Assembly (NCBI GenBank): GCA_963746465.1
Contig: CAVVAY010000004.1
Span: 62,001-126,000, forward strand
Length of the DNA: 64,000 bases
Direction of reading: 5' to 3'
From: CAVVAY01 sp963746465
Lineage (GTDB): Bacteria; Actinomycetota; Actinomycetes; JACCUZ01
A model generated the notes under the pieces. The model saw nothing but the letters and a program-made list of their open reading frames with translations. It had not been told where the DNA came from and did not search any database. The translations under genes and the position numbers were made by a program. Below are positions 33,644 through 43,000 of this stretch, one piece after another (within the stretch, counting starts at the first letter, position 1; each line of letters opens with the position of its first letter).

Positions 33644-33758
33644 CCGCCTAGCCTGCGCCGCGCTCCTGACCTGGAACCCGGTCCCGCTAGGATGACCCTC
33701 GGTGCGCCGGGAAGACTGGTCGGCAGTCGGTTTACGCTGCCTACTGTAGGAGATCTCG

Positions 33759-34235
33759 ATGCGCGCCCGCGACCTCGCCGAGGACTTCCCCACCGTTCCG
33801 CTCACTGGCGACGCCATGCACGCTGCTCAGGCGATGGCCCAGGCTCACCAGCCCGGCCTGATCGTCGTCGACGATCGAGGCCGGCCCCATGCTGTGCTCG
33901 GCGGGTCCCAGGTCTTGCGGTTCGTGATCCCGAACTATGTCCAGGAGGACCCGCACCTCGCCCGGGCGCTGGGTGCGGAGGCAGCCGACGAGCTGTGCCG
34001 CCGCCTGGAAGGCACCACCGTCAAGGCGGTGCTGCCCGACCGCCAGGACCTTGACGAGCTCCCGGTCGTCGACGGGGATGCGACCGCGCTCGAGATGGCG
34101 GCCGTGATGGCCAGGATGCACAGCCCACTGGTCGCCGTCGTCGAGGGCGAGCGAGTGATCGGCGCAGTCACGGTCTCGCGACTCCTCGACTACCTGCTGC
34201 CTGTCTCGCCGGCAAAGCCCATGCAGACATCGTGA
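33759..34235 (+). CDS. Tandem CBS-domain protein
   Basis: This 158-residue protein is made of two CBS motifs: residues about 1-70 (TVPLTGDAMHAAQAMAQAHQ, GLIVVDDRGRPHAVLGG) and about 88-150 (LPVVDGDATALEMAAVMARM, VAVVEGERVIGAVTVSRLL). CBS pairs bind adenosyl nucleotides and regulate enzymes and transporters. The stop overlaps the following ion-transporter gene in GTGA, so the CBS protein is very likely a cytosolic regulator of that transporter. AGGAG lies seven bases before the ATG, and a TAGGAT hexamer at 33690 could start the message. Confidence 0.9.
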   Translation: MRARDLAEDFPTVPLTGDAMHAAQAMAQAHQPGLIVVDDRGRPHAVLGGSQVLRFVIPNYVQEDPHLARALGAEAADELCRRLEGTTVKAVLPDRQDLDELPVVDGDATALEMAAVMARMHSPLVAVVEGERVIGAVTVSRLLDYLLPVSPAKPMQTS

Positions 34236-35524
34236 CCATTGTCCTGGTGGTGGCGGTGTTCGCCGCCGCCTACATCCTCATCGCTACCGAGCGGATCCAC
34301 CGGGTTGCGGCCGCGCTGCTCGGCGCCGCAGGAATGGTGCTGCTCGGTCAGGTCGACGCGCACACCGCGTTCTTCTCCGAGGAAACCGGGGTGGACTGGA
34401 ACGTCATCTTCCTGCTGCTCGGCATGATGGTGATCGTCAGCGTCGTCAAGCAGACCGGGGCGTTCGACTTCCTCGCCATCTGGGCCGCGAAACGTACCCG
34501 CGGCCGTCCGTTCCCCACGCTGGTGCTCCTGGTCGTCATCACCGCGTTCGCGTCTGCGCTGCTGGACAACGTGACCACCGTGCTGCTCATCGCGCCGGTC
34601 ACCCTGCTCGTCGCCGATCGCCTCCGCGTCAGCCCGGTCCCCTTCCTCATCGCCGAGGCGTTGGCGTCCAACATCGGCGGGACCGCGACCCTGATCGGCG
34701 ACCCGCCGAACATCATCATCGCCAGCCGGGCAGACCTCACCTTCAACGACTTCCTGTTCAACCTCGCCCCCATCGTGCTGGTACTCCTTGGCGTGTTCGT
34801 CCTGCTCTGCCGCCTCATGTTCGCGAAGTCTTTGCACTACGACCCGGACCAGGTCGATGCCCTGATGGCTCTCGACGAGCGCGACGTCATCCGAGACCGC
34901 CGGCTGCTCACGAAGTGCGTCATCGTGCTGATCGCCGTCATGGCAGGGTTCATCGCCCACTCCTGGATCGATCTCGAACCATCCCTGGTCGCCCTGCTCG
35001 GCGCCGGCGCTCTGGTCGCCCTCTCGAAGCTCGAGCCGACTCAGTACCTCGAGGAGGTGGAGTGGCCCACCCTGGTGTTCTTCATGGCGCTGTTCGTCAT
35101 GGTCGGTGCACTGGTCGAGGTCGGTCTGATCGAGGACCTCGGCAACGCTGTCACCGACGCCGTGGGCGACCGCTATCTGCTGGCGTCGAGCGTGATGCTT
35201 TGGGGCTCCGCCCTGTTGTCCGGCCTCGTGGACAACATCCCGTACGTCGCCACGATGGCGCCACTGGTCCAGTCGCTCGTGGAAGCGGGTGACGGATCGG
35301 GGCAGGCGAAGGCGCTGTGGTGGGCACTCGCACTCGGCGCCGACCTGGGAGGAAACGCGACCGCCGTCGGCGCCAGCGCGAATGTCGTGATCATCGGCAT
35401 CGCTGCCCGCAACGGGCACCCGATCTCGTTCTGGCACTTCACCAAGTACGGCGCTCTGACCACACTGGTCACCATCACCGTCGCCTGGCTCTACCTGTGC
35501 TTGCGGTACTACACCTTCTCCTGA
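34232..35524 (+). CDS. ArsB/NhaD-type (ion transporter superfamily) permease
   Basis: This 430-residue membrane protein has about eleven helices and the marks of the ion transporter (SLC13/ArsB/NhaD) superfamily: IFLLLGMMVIVSVVKQTGAF, ALLDNVTTVLLIAPVTLL, EALASNIGGTATLIGDPPN (the SNxGGxATxIGDPPN loop) and, in the second half, ALLSGLVDNIPYVATMAPLV and GADLGGNATAVGASANVV. Members carry sodium/proton, arsenite, silicate or dicarboxylates; the substrate here is open. GTG start overlapping the CBS gene. Confidence 0.92.
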   Translation: MTIVLVVAVFAAAYILIATERIHRVAAALLGAAGMVLLGQVDAHTAFFSEETGVDWNVIFLLLGMMVIVSVVKQTGAFDFLAIWAAKRTRGRPFPTLVLLVVITAFASALLDNVTTVLLIAPVTLLVADRLRVSPVPFLIAEALASNIGGTATLIGDPPNIIIASRADLTFNDFLFNLAPIVLVLLGVFVLLCRLMFAKSLHYDPDQVDALMALDERDVIRDRRLLTKCVIVLIAVMAGFIAHSWIDLEPSLVALLGAGALVALSKLEPTQYLEEVEWPTLVFFMALFVMVGALVEVGLIEDLGNAVTDAVGDRYLLASSVMLWGSALLSGLVDNIPYVATMAPLVQSLVEAGDGSGQAKALWWALALGADLGGNATAVGASANVVIIGIAARNGHPISFWHFTKYGALTTLVTITVAWLYLCLRYYTFS

Positions 35525-35770
35525 ACCGCCCTTGGCCGGCCGCTGTCGGGTGCCACGGTCAAGACTGGGATCGGAAGGGATGCCTCGTGCGGCCGACAAG
35601 GTCATGGCGCAGCGGCTGGGCACCCGTTGTACTACTACGCCCACGAGGGTCCGGGCGAGGTTCTCTGTCACAACGTCGCGGAGTTCGGTGGGCGTTGGCT
35701 GGTGGTGACCCCGGCGGGGACACCCGCGCCGGCGTGACGTCGTAGATGTACCGACCGAGGATTGCCTGGC
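35525..35770. other. Convergent intergenic space, no convincing gene
   Basis: The space between the permease and the convergent sulfotransferase holds no ORF with a start signal. A short plus-strand frame near 35620-35735 reads HPLYYYAHEGPGEVLCHN, which looks more protein-like than random GC-rich DNA, so a decayed gene remnant is possible. Confidence 0.3.
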
Positions 35771-36871
35771 TCAGCGGCGGTTGAGGCGGGAGCGCACCTT
35801 GCGGGCCACCGGACGGAGCTTCGCCTTCACCTTCGCGGCCGGCGTCTTGGGTGGCGGCGGGGCCTTCGTGGCCTTCTTCTTCGCGGCCTTGCGGCCGGGC
35901 CCCTGGATGATGCCGACCGCCTCGGGGGTCAGCATCCGGTTGCCCGCCCACGGCGTGATCTCGCGATCGAACTCCGCGGCCAGCTGGGGGAACTGCACCT
36001 TGCGCACCGCCAGCTCGGTGCCGGTGAGCGTCTTGCGCCCCGGCGTACCCGGGACGTCCATCGGCGCGAGCGCCTCGGGGTCCTCGATGTCGTAGCCGTA
36101 GAACGGGGCGAGCTCTCCGGCCTTGTTGGTGAGGGTGGCGAGCTGCTCGGTGGTCTTGCCCTCCACCCAGGCTGTGATCCGGTCGGTGGCGATCGGCTTG
36201 TCCGACCGGGTGGCACCCTCGACCTTCTTGGCCGTGCCGCGCTCCGCGTGCACCTTGTCGTGCTCGAGCAGGCGGTCGGACCACGGCTCGTCGAGCCAGC
36301 TGAAGACCTCGCGCAACGTCGTCTCGGGAGAGGTGACCAGGTCCTCGTAGCGGACCATCAGCAGACGGTCGCCGAGCTCGATGCCCCGCTGGACCTGCTC
36401 GGTGGTGGTGTTGACCCAGTGGTTGACGGCACCGTCCCAGTTCAGCCGGAACCGCTCGGACACCGAGGTCGCCACCGCACCCGGCTGGCGGACCATCGCG
36501 ATGAACACGGCGTCGGGGAAGACCCGCGCGAGCTCGCGCAGGTGCCAGGCGTGCCACGGCGTCTTGTCGCCCCAGCGCTTCTTGCCCTGCTCAGCCGCGA
36601 ACCGCTCGAACATCCCGCCGTAGAACTCGCGCATCCGGTCGTCGAGCTCGTCGTCGGACCAGCCGAGCCGGCCGTACCAGTCGCCGCCGTGCCGATGGAA
36701 GGGGATCCACTTGTGCGCCAGGTAGGCGCGCATGATGGAGGTCTCCTGCGCGATAGCGATGTTGTCGTGGCTGTCGACGATCAGGCGCATCAGCGTGGTC
36801 CCTGAACCCATCGGTCCCACGATGAAGATCGGCCGTCCGTCGCTTCCGACATCAGTACGGTCGTCGGGCAC
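35771..36871 (-). CDS. Sulfotransferase family protein with basic Pro/Lys/Ala tail
   Basis: This 366-residue protein starts with the PAPS-binding 5'-phosphosulfate loop IFIVGPMGSGTTLMRL and has the 3'-phosphate segment VFIAMVRQPGAVATSVSER and LLMVRYEDLVTSPETTL, all typical of the sulfotransferase family. The C-terminal 45 residues are rich in Lys, Ala and Pro (GRKAAKKKATKAPPPPKTP), a feature that may bind the anionic polymer or membrane. GAGGAG precedes the GTG start. It is divergent from the second TagF-like gene, which suggests a part in polymer modification. No PAPS synthesis genes are in the window, so sulfation is inferred. Confidence 0.88.
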   Translation of the reverse strand: MPDDRTDVGSDGRPIFIVGPMGSGTTLMRLIVDSHDNIAIAQETSIMRAYLAHKWIPFHRHGGDWYGRLGWSDDELDDRMREFYGGMFERFAAEQGKKRWGDKTPWHAWHLRELARVFPDAVFIAMVRQPGAVATSVSERFRLNWDGAVNHWVNTTTEQVQRGIELGDRLLMVRYEDLVTSPETTLREVFSWLDEPWSDRLLEHDKVHAERGTAKKVEGATRSDKPIATDRITAWVEGKTTEQLATLTNKAGELAPFYGYDIEDPEALAPMDVPGTPGRKTLTGTELAVRKVQFPQLAAEFDREITPWAGNRMLTPEAVGIIQGPGRKAAKKKATKAPPPPKTPAAKVKAKLRPVARKVRSRLNRR

Positions 36872-36970
36872 GCGGACTCCTCGAGGAACGGCATTCTGGG
36901 GCTGGGACGAAGCGGCCCCACGATACGCGGGCGCCCGGGGTGCTCGACAACCGCGTCACACGGCGTCGGG

Positions 36971-36976
36971 TAGCGT
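36971..36976 (+). promoter_or_regulatory. Candidate -10 element for the second TagF-like gene (leaderless)
   Basis: TAGCGT lies 7 bases before the GTG at 36984, the codon at which the GT2-like domain begins. Confidence 0.45.
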
Positions 36977-36983
36977 CAGTCCG

Positions 36984-38942
36984 GTGCTGCTGAGCGTCGT
37001 CCTGGTCGTCCGGAGGCACCAGGCATGGGTCCGGCCGTGCCTGCGCTCGATCCTCGACGAGGCGCCGGACGACCTCGATCTGGTCGTGGTCGACGACGCC
37101 TCTACTGACCACACGGCGCGCATCGTCGCCGAGGTGTCCGACGCCGACCAGCGGATCCGCGTGCACCGCTCGGAGGCGCCGGTCGGGACCGCAGCAGCCG
37201 TCGAGACCGGTCGCGCGCTGGCCCGTGGCGATCACGTCTGGTTCTTCGACGCGGCCGACCTGGTGCTGCCCGGCGGGCTCGCGGCGGTGACCGCCGGCCT
37301 GGCCTCGGCGCCCGACGTGCTGCTGGTGGCCGAGACCGAACGCGACCTCTACGGCAAGGACCGCCGGCCCGACGTCGGCCCCCGCGACCGACCGCTCATG
37401 CGGAACCGGGTCGTCCGCCGGGAACAGCTGCCGGCCCTGTCGCCGGGGGCGCACCTCGACGAGGTCGGCCTCGCGTCCGCAGTCCTCGCCGCGGCCGCCA
37501 CCGTGGAGCAGGTCGACAGCCCGGTGTACGCGCACCGTCTTCTTCCCGACCGCGTCGTACAGCAGTGGACTGAAGGCGACCCCTGGTACGCCACCGCCCC
37601 GCCCGCACGCCCGCCGGTCGCGCGGGGGAAGGGCAAGGCAGGCTTGCGCCAGGTGTACGCCGGGCTCACGAGGGCGCGGCGGCCCGCGATGGCCACCCTC
37701 CGAGGAGTTGCGCGTCGCGTCCCTCGAAGCCGCACCGACCTGCGCAAGGCAGTACGCGAGGCTCGCTACGCGGCGCAGCGGCGCAAGCCCCTCGATCCCC
37801 AGCTCGCGGTCTTCGCCGCCTACTGGGGCGCGGCCTACTCGTGCAACCCGCGCGCGATCTACGAGAAGGCCGCCGAGCTGGCGCCCTGGCTGCGCGGCGT
37901 GTGGGTGGTGAAGGCCGGCTCGGAGCACGTCGTCCCGGCCGGCGTCGAGCACGTCGTGGAAGGCAGCCGCGAGTACTACCGCCTGATGGCTCGGGCGACG
38001 TACTTCGTGAACAACGTCAACTTCCCCAACGACATCGTGAAGCGGCGCGGCCAGGTGCACCTGCAGACTCACCACGGCACTCCGCTCAAGACGATGGGCC
38101 TGGACCTGGTGAACGCACGGCACAGCAGCCTCGGACTGAACTTCAAGCGGTTGATGAAGCGCGTGGAGCGGTGGGACTACAGCATCTCGGCGAACGAGTT
38201 CACCACCGAGATCTGGGAGCGGGTCTACCCGAGCGGCACCTACGAGAGCCTGGAGACCGGCTACCCCCGCAACGACGTCCTCGCGACCGCAACCGCCGCC
38301 CACCGCGACCGGGTGCGGGCCGAGCTGGGTCTCACGCCCGGGCAGAAAGCCTTGCTCTACACGCCCACGCACCGTGAGTACAGCGCGGAGTACGTGGCGA
38401 TGCTCGACCTCGACGCGCTCGTCCACGAGCTCGGCCCGGACGTCGTCGTCCTCATGCGGGCGCACTACTTCTACCGGGGAGCCGACACGGCGGGGTCGAG
38501 CGAGCGGATCATCGACGTCGCCGGGAACCCGTCGATCGAGGACCTCGCGATCGCCTCCGACCTGCTGATCACCGACTACTCGTCACTGATGTTCGACTAC
38601 GCCGTGCTCGACCGGCCGATCGTCATCTACGCCCCGGACTGGGAGACCTACCGCACCGAGCGCGGCACCTACTTCGACCTGATGGCGGAGCCGCCCGGCG
38701 CCGTCGCGACGACGCAGGCCGAGCTGACCGACGTCCTGCGCTCCGGGCAGGCCGAGGACGCCGTCAGTGCCGCGCTCCGGAGCGAGTTCCGGGCCCGATA
38801 CTGTTCGCTCGAGGACGGCAGAGCGGCCGAGCGTGTCGTGCGCAGGCTCTGGCCCGGCTCGCCGGGTCTCGCGCCGCCGCAGCACCAAGAGCGGCACACC
38901 CGAACGACGACCACGGCGTCTGCCGTCAAGGAGGAAGCATGA
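36984..38942 (+). CDS. GT2-like / TagF-like polyol-phosphate polymerase (second of three)
   Basis: This 652-residue protein has a short N-terminal GT-A-like domain (about 1-170; LLSVVLVVRRHQAWVRPCL, LVVVDDASTDHTAR, WFFDAADLVLPGG) whose DxD is FFDAAD, so it may be catalytically weak. From about 260 on it is a TagF-like glycerophosphotransferase: AYSCNPRAIYEKAAELAPWL, VHLQTHHGTPLKTMGLD, YPRNDVL, VLMRAHYFYRG and LLITDYSSLMFDY. The GTG at 36984 was chosen for the domain start and the TAGCGT hexamer; sequence upstream in frame is antisense to the sulfotransferase. It overlaps the second sulfotransferase gene in ATGA. Confidence 0.93.
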   Translation: MLLSVVLVVRRHQAWVRPCLRSILDEAPDDLDLVVVDDASTDHTARIVAEVSDADQRIRVHRSEAPVGTAAAVETGRALARGDHVWFFDAADLVLPGGLAAVTAGLASAPDVLLVAETERDLYGKDRRPDVGPRDRPLMRNRVVRREQLPALSPGAHLDEVGLASAVLAAAATVEQVDSPVYAHRLLPDRVVQQWTEGDPWYATAPPARPPVARGKGKAGLRQVYAGLTRARRPAMATLRGVARRVPRSRTDLRKAVREARYAAQRRKPLDPQLAVFAAYWGAAYSCNPRAIYEKAAELAPWLRGVWVVKAGSEHVVPAGVEHVVEGSREYYRLMARATYFVNNVNFPNDIVKRRGQVHLQTHHGTPLKTMGLDLVNARHSSLGLNFKRLMKRVERWDYSISANEFTTEIWERVYPSGTYESLETGYPRNDVLATATAAHRDRVRAELGLTPGQKALLYTPTHREYSAEYVAMLDLDALVHELGPDVVVLMRAHYFYRGADTAGSSERIIDVAGNPSIEDLAIASDLLITDYSSLMFDYAVLDRPIVIYAPDWETYRTERGTYFDLMAEPPGAVATTQAELTDVLRSGQAEDAVSAALRSEFRARYCSLEDGRAAERVVRRLWPGSPGLAPPQHQERHTRTTTTASAVKEEA

Positions 38943-40072
38943 GCAGCGACGGGTCGACGGCCGCGGCGGGCGCAGGTGCGCCGACCCGCCGGCTCGTCCT
39001 CGTGGCAGGGGTCGGCCGCAGCGGTACCAGCCTGTTCACCTCCATCCTCGGCCAGGCCGGGTTCCACGTCCCGCAGCCCGAGGTCGACGCCGACTCGACG
39101 AACCCCAAGGGCTTCGGCGAGCCGAAGTGGGCTGTCGACTTCCACGGCCGTCAGCTGCGCTCCCGCCGGGTGTCGGTGTGGGACTCCCGTCCGTCGGCCT
39201 GGGAGGACACCTCGCGTGCCGTCGAGGACCCGGCGGCGCTGGCCGAGCTGCGCGGCTGGCTGAAGGTGCAGTTCGTCGGCCGGGACGCCGTCGTGGTCAA
39301 GGACCCGCGGATCGGCTGGTTCCTGCCGCTGTGGGAGAAGGCCGCCGAGGACCTCGGCGTCGAGGTGTCGTTTGCCACCCTGCTGCGCCACCCGGCCGAG
39401 GCCGTCAGCAGCGCCATCAAGTGGTACGGCGACTGGCAGACGCCGGCCAGTCGCACCGTCTCCTGGCTGAACATCATGCTGGAGACCGAGCTCGCGACTC
39501 GCGGCCGGAAGCGCGTCTTCGTCCGATACGACGACCTGCTCACCGACTGGTCCGGTCAGGTCGCTCGCACCGGGCAGGCCCTCTCGGTGCCGGCCCTGCA
39601 GAACCTCGATCCTGACGTCCGGGCCTCCATCGACGCCTTCGTCGACCCCACGCTGCACCGGCAGAAGGTGAGCTTCGCCGACCTCGGCGTGCCGGCCGAT
39701 GTCGAGGCGATGACCGAGCGGGTGTGGACCGAGTTCCTCGACCTGGCGGTGCCGGGCGGTGACGGCCCGGAGGCTCAGGCCCGGCTGGACGAGTCGCGGG
39801 ACGGCTACCGGGCCTACTACGCGGACATCGAGGCCATCGCTCAGTCGTCGCTGCACGCGCTGCGACCGACCGGCGGCGGGGCGGGCGGCAGCGGCGGCGG
39901 AGGCAAGGGCGGCGGCTCGTCGTCCGGTGGCGGTCGTGGTGGTGGCGCCGACGCCCTGATCCGGGTGGCCGAGCGGGCGGTGCCCCGCAGCCTGCTGCGC
40001 AAGGTCCCGCCGGTCTGGCGGGCCCGGATGGTGCGGACCGCGAACCGGGCCTCGCGGCTGGTGCGCCGCTAG
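38939..40072 (+). CDS. Sulfotransferase family protein with Gly-rich linker
   Basis: This 377-residue protein has the PAPS loop LVLVAGVGRSGTSLFTSIL, KDPRIGWFLPLW and ATLLRHPAEAVSSA with FVRYDDLLTDW, all consistent with the sulfotransferase family. Near the end a Gly/Ser linker (about 316-342: GGGAGGSGGGGKGGGSSSGG) joins a basic C-terminal segment (RSLLRKVPPVWRARMVRTANRASRLVRR in part), which may contact membrane or anionic polymer. Its ATG overlaps the TagF-like gene stop, so both proteins are made together. Its TAG stop shares the tetramer CTAG with the stop of the convergent polymerase gene. Confidence 0.88.
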   Translation: MSSDGSTAAAGAGAPTRRLVLVAGVGRSGTSLFTSILGQAGFHVPQPEVDADSTNPKGFGEPKWAVDFHGRQLRSRRVSVWDSRPSAWEDTSRAVEDPAALAELRGWLKVQFVGRDAVVVKDPRIGWFLPLWEKAAEDLGVEVSFATLLRHPAEAVSSAIKWYGDWQTPASRTVSWLNIMLETELATRGRKRVFVRYDDLLTDWSGQVARTGQALSVPALQNLDPDVRASIDAFVDPTLHRQKVSFADLGVPADVEAMTERVWTEFLDLAVPGGDGPEAQARLDESRDGYRAYYADIEAIAQSSLHALRPTGGGAGGSGGGGKGGGSSSGGGRGGGADALIRVAERAVPRSLLRKVPPVWRARMVRTANRASRLVRR

Positions 40073-43000
40073 CCCGCGCCGTTCTCGGCGAGCAGCGCGT
40101 CCACCGCACGAGCGGCGGCCTGACCGTCGGCTCGCGGGGCATGGCGAGTCACCAGGTCCTGGTACGCACCGGCGTAGGTGCCGGCCCGGCCGGCCGCGCT
40201 GCGCACGGCGTCGGCCAGGTCGCTCTCGTCGGTCACGACGGCGCCGGGCAGCGCAGTCGAGTCCAGGTACAGCCCGCCCAACTGGTCACGGTGGTGCTCG
40301 AGGTCGGGGATGAAGAAGACCATCGGCCGACCGGTGAGAGCGAAGTCGACCAGGACCGAGGAGTAGTCGGTCACCAGGACGTCGGCGGCCAGCAGCAGGT
40401 CGCGGCCGTCGGCGTGCCAGGAGGCGTCCACCACCGACCGTCCGTCGGCCGTAGGGACGCGGTCCACCACCTTGGGGTGCGGCCGGACGAGCAGGACGTG
40501 GTCGTCCCCGAGCTCCTTGGCGAGCTGGTCAGGGTCCAGCAGGAGGTCCAGCCGGTAGCGGTCCGGGGCGACCTGCTGCTCGGGCCGGTAGGACGGGGCG
40601 TACAGCACCACCCGACGGCCGGCCGGCAGGCCGAGCTCGTCGCGGACCTCAGCCGCCCGCGTCGCCCGCTCGTCCGCGCGGTCCGGTGCCACCAGCAGGT
40701 CGTGCCGGGGCAGCCCGGTCTCGGTCACCGAGCGCTGCACCTCGAACGCGCGCTGCAGCACCTCGGTCCCGTGGGGGCCGGCCGAGAGCAGCACGTCCCA
40801 GCGCGCGGCCTCGCGCCGCAGGCGGTCCTCCCAGCCGCGACCGAGCCTGGTGCCCGCGTGCTCGTCGTCCAGGCCGACGGCGGTGACCGGGACGCCGTGC
40901 CAGGTCTGCAGGACCCGCTGGCCGGGCCGGGCGGGCAGGTCGGAAAGGCCCAGCAGGTCGCTGGTGACCACGTACCTCGACCGGGCCAGGGCCTCGTACC
41001 ACTCGCGGCCGTGCCGCGTCACCTGACGGGCGCCGGCGGGTGGCACGGCCTGGCCGTCCTGCACCGCCCAGAGGACCTCCAGCCCGGTGCCCCGCGAGGC
41101 GAGCTCGTCGTGCACGGCGCGCGCGTCGTCGGCGTACCGTCCAGCGCCGTAGGCATCGACCAGGACCTGGTCGAGCAGCGGCTGCCGCAGGTACGCCGGG
41201 TATGCCTCCGTGCGCAGGCGGCGCGCCCCGGCCCGGCTCCGGTCACCGACCGGCAGGCCGCCGGACACCTGCAGCGCCAGGCAGTAGCGGTCGACGTCGA
41301 GCGCCATCAGCTCACGCGGACCCTCGACCCGCCGCTGCGGCAGCGTCGGCAGCGTCGGGCGGGCGACCTTGACCCGCACCATGTTCGGCATGCCGACGGT
41401 GCGCGCGTAGAAGTCCCACTGGCCCTCGCCGAGCGGCATCGGCCCGCCGGGGGTCACCATCGCGGTCGGCAGCAGCCGCACGGTGAACCGCTCGCCGTCC
41501 CGCGTCATGGGCACGGTCAGCGAGACCGCCCGCTCGGTGGCGCTGAGCACCACCTCGGTCGGTGCGCCGGTCGGCTCGGCGTACGTCCCGGTGAGCTCGA
41601 GCCAGCCTCCCTCGGTCCACGCGACGTCGTGCACCTCGGGTCGCGGACGACGGACGATCACCTGCAGCCGGCCTCTCCGGGTGACCTGGAGCAGGACCTC
41701 CGGCCCGGCCACGGTGAGCCGGGCCTCGGGCATCTCGCTGCCCGCGGACAGCGAGATGCGTGCGCCGGTGGCGTCGGGGAACAGAGACAGGTCCCACTCG
41801 GCGCCGTCACCGAGGTCCTGGCCGCGCGTGAGGGCCTCGTCGACCTCTCCCTCGCCGAGCAGCGCGTCGATGTCGACCCGGGTGACGAACGGCGTCTCCC
41901 CGCCGCTCGAGGACCCGGCGGTCGCCACCGGCAGCTCGAGGGTGGACGTGCCGTCCTCACGGCTGGCGCGCAGCCACGCGGTCGCGGGGTCGAACGGGCG
42001 GCCGTGCAGGGTGCCGGTCAGCTCGAGCACCCTGCCGTCGACGCGGACGTCGTCGACCTCGGCCGGGGTCGTGGACACCTCGACGGCGAAGTTGCCCGCC
42101 ATCGTGGTGGGGACGATGCGTGCCCCGTCGACCGTGGCCCAGCCCGGCCGCTTCGCGCGGCCCGGCTCGGTGCCCGACAGCCAGCGCCGCCGGGTGACGC
42201 CCTTGGACCGGACCTCGACCCGGAGCCGCCAGTTGCCGGTGCGGAACCTGCCGCGGTGCCGCAGGGCCGACACCGGCAGCGAGGCCTCCCAGCCGGACCC
42301 GTCGTAGTTCGTCACGCCGTCCGGCGCGTTCTGGGTGACGTCGGGACGTCGGACCCGGCGCAGCTCGAGCGGGATGACGCTCTCCGGGTGGCCGGACTCC
42401 TCCAGGGTGAGCCGGATCCGGCCGGACCGCTCGGTCGGCAGCTCGAGGAAGGCGATGTAGGCGTAGCCGGACAGCCGGAGCACGTCGCCGTCCCACCAGA
42501 CGTCCTCGACCCGGGCCGGCAGCGGCAGCTCGTCCTTGCCGAGCCGGTAGACCTCCGGCGGGATCGCGAGCTCGGCGTCGGTGCGGAACGGGTAGTCGCC
42601 GTAGATCTTGCGGCCCTTGCGCACGATCGGGGTGTACGCGATCTCACCCGCGTGCTCGAACCGCAGCACCTCGAGCAGCTCGGGCATCAGCCGGCGGCGC
42701 ACCAGGTGCCACTTGAGCCGCGCCAGTGCGGGCAGGTCGTCGAACACGTCCGGCCTGGCGCGGTCGAAGAAGTCGTTGGTCAGCTCGAGGAACAGCGCCC
42801 GGAACTCGTCGTCGGCGACGTCGAGCTGCTGGAGGAAGTACTTCAGGTCCTGCTCGGCGACCGACTTGTCGTAGCGCGCTTTGAGGTCGTCCTCGCCGCG
42901 TTCGGCCATGAAGCGGCTCACCCCGTCGACCGCGGCGAACCGGTCCCGGATCGCCCGCGGCTCGGTCCGACGCTGGGTGATCGACGTGCTGTCACCCACC

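Noticed and set aside
33692..34054. Frame starting ATG at 33692 upstream of the CBS gene
   Set aside because: It overlaps the CBS gene in another frame and gives Arg/Pro-rich sequence; the CBS frame has two clear domains and an AGGAG site.
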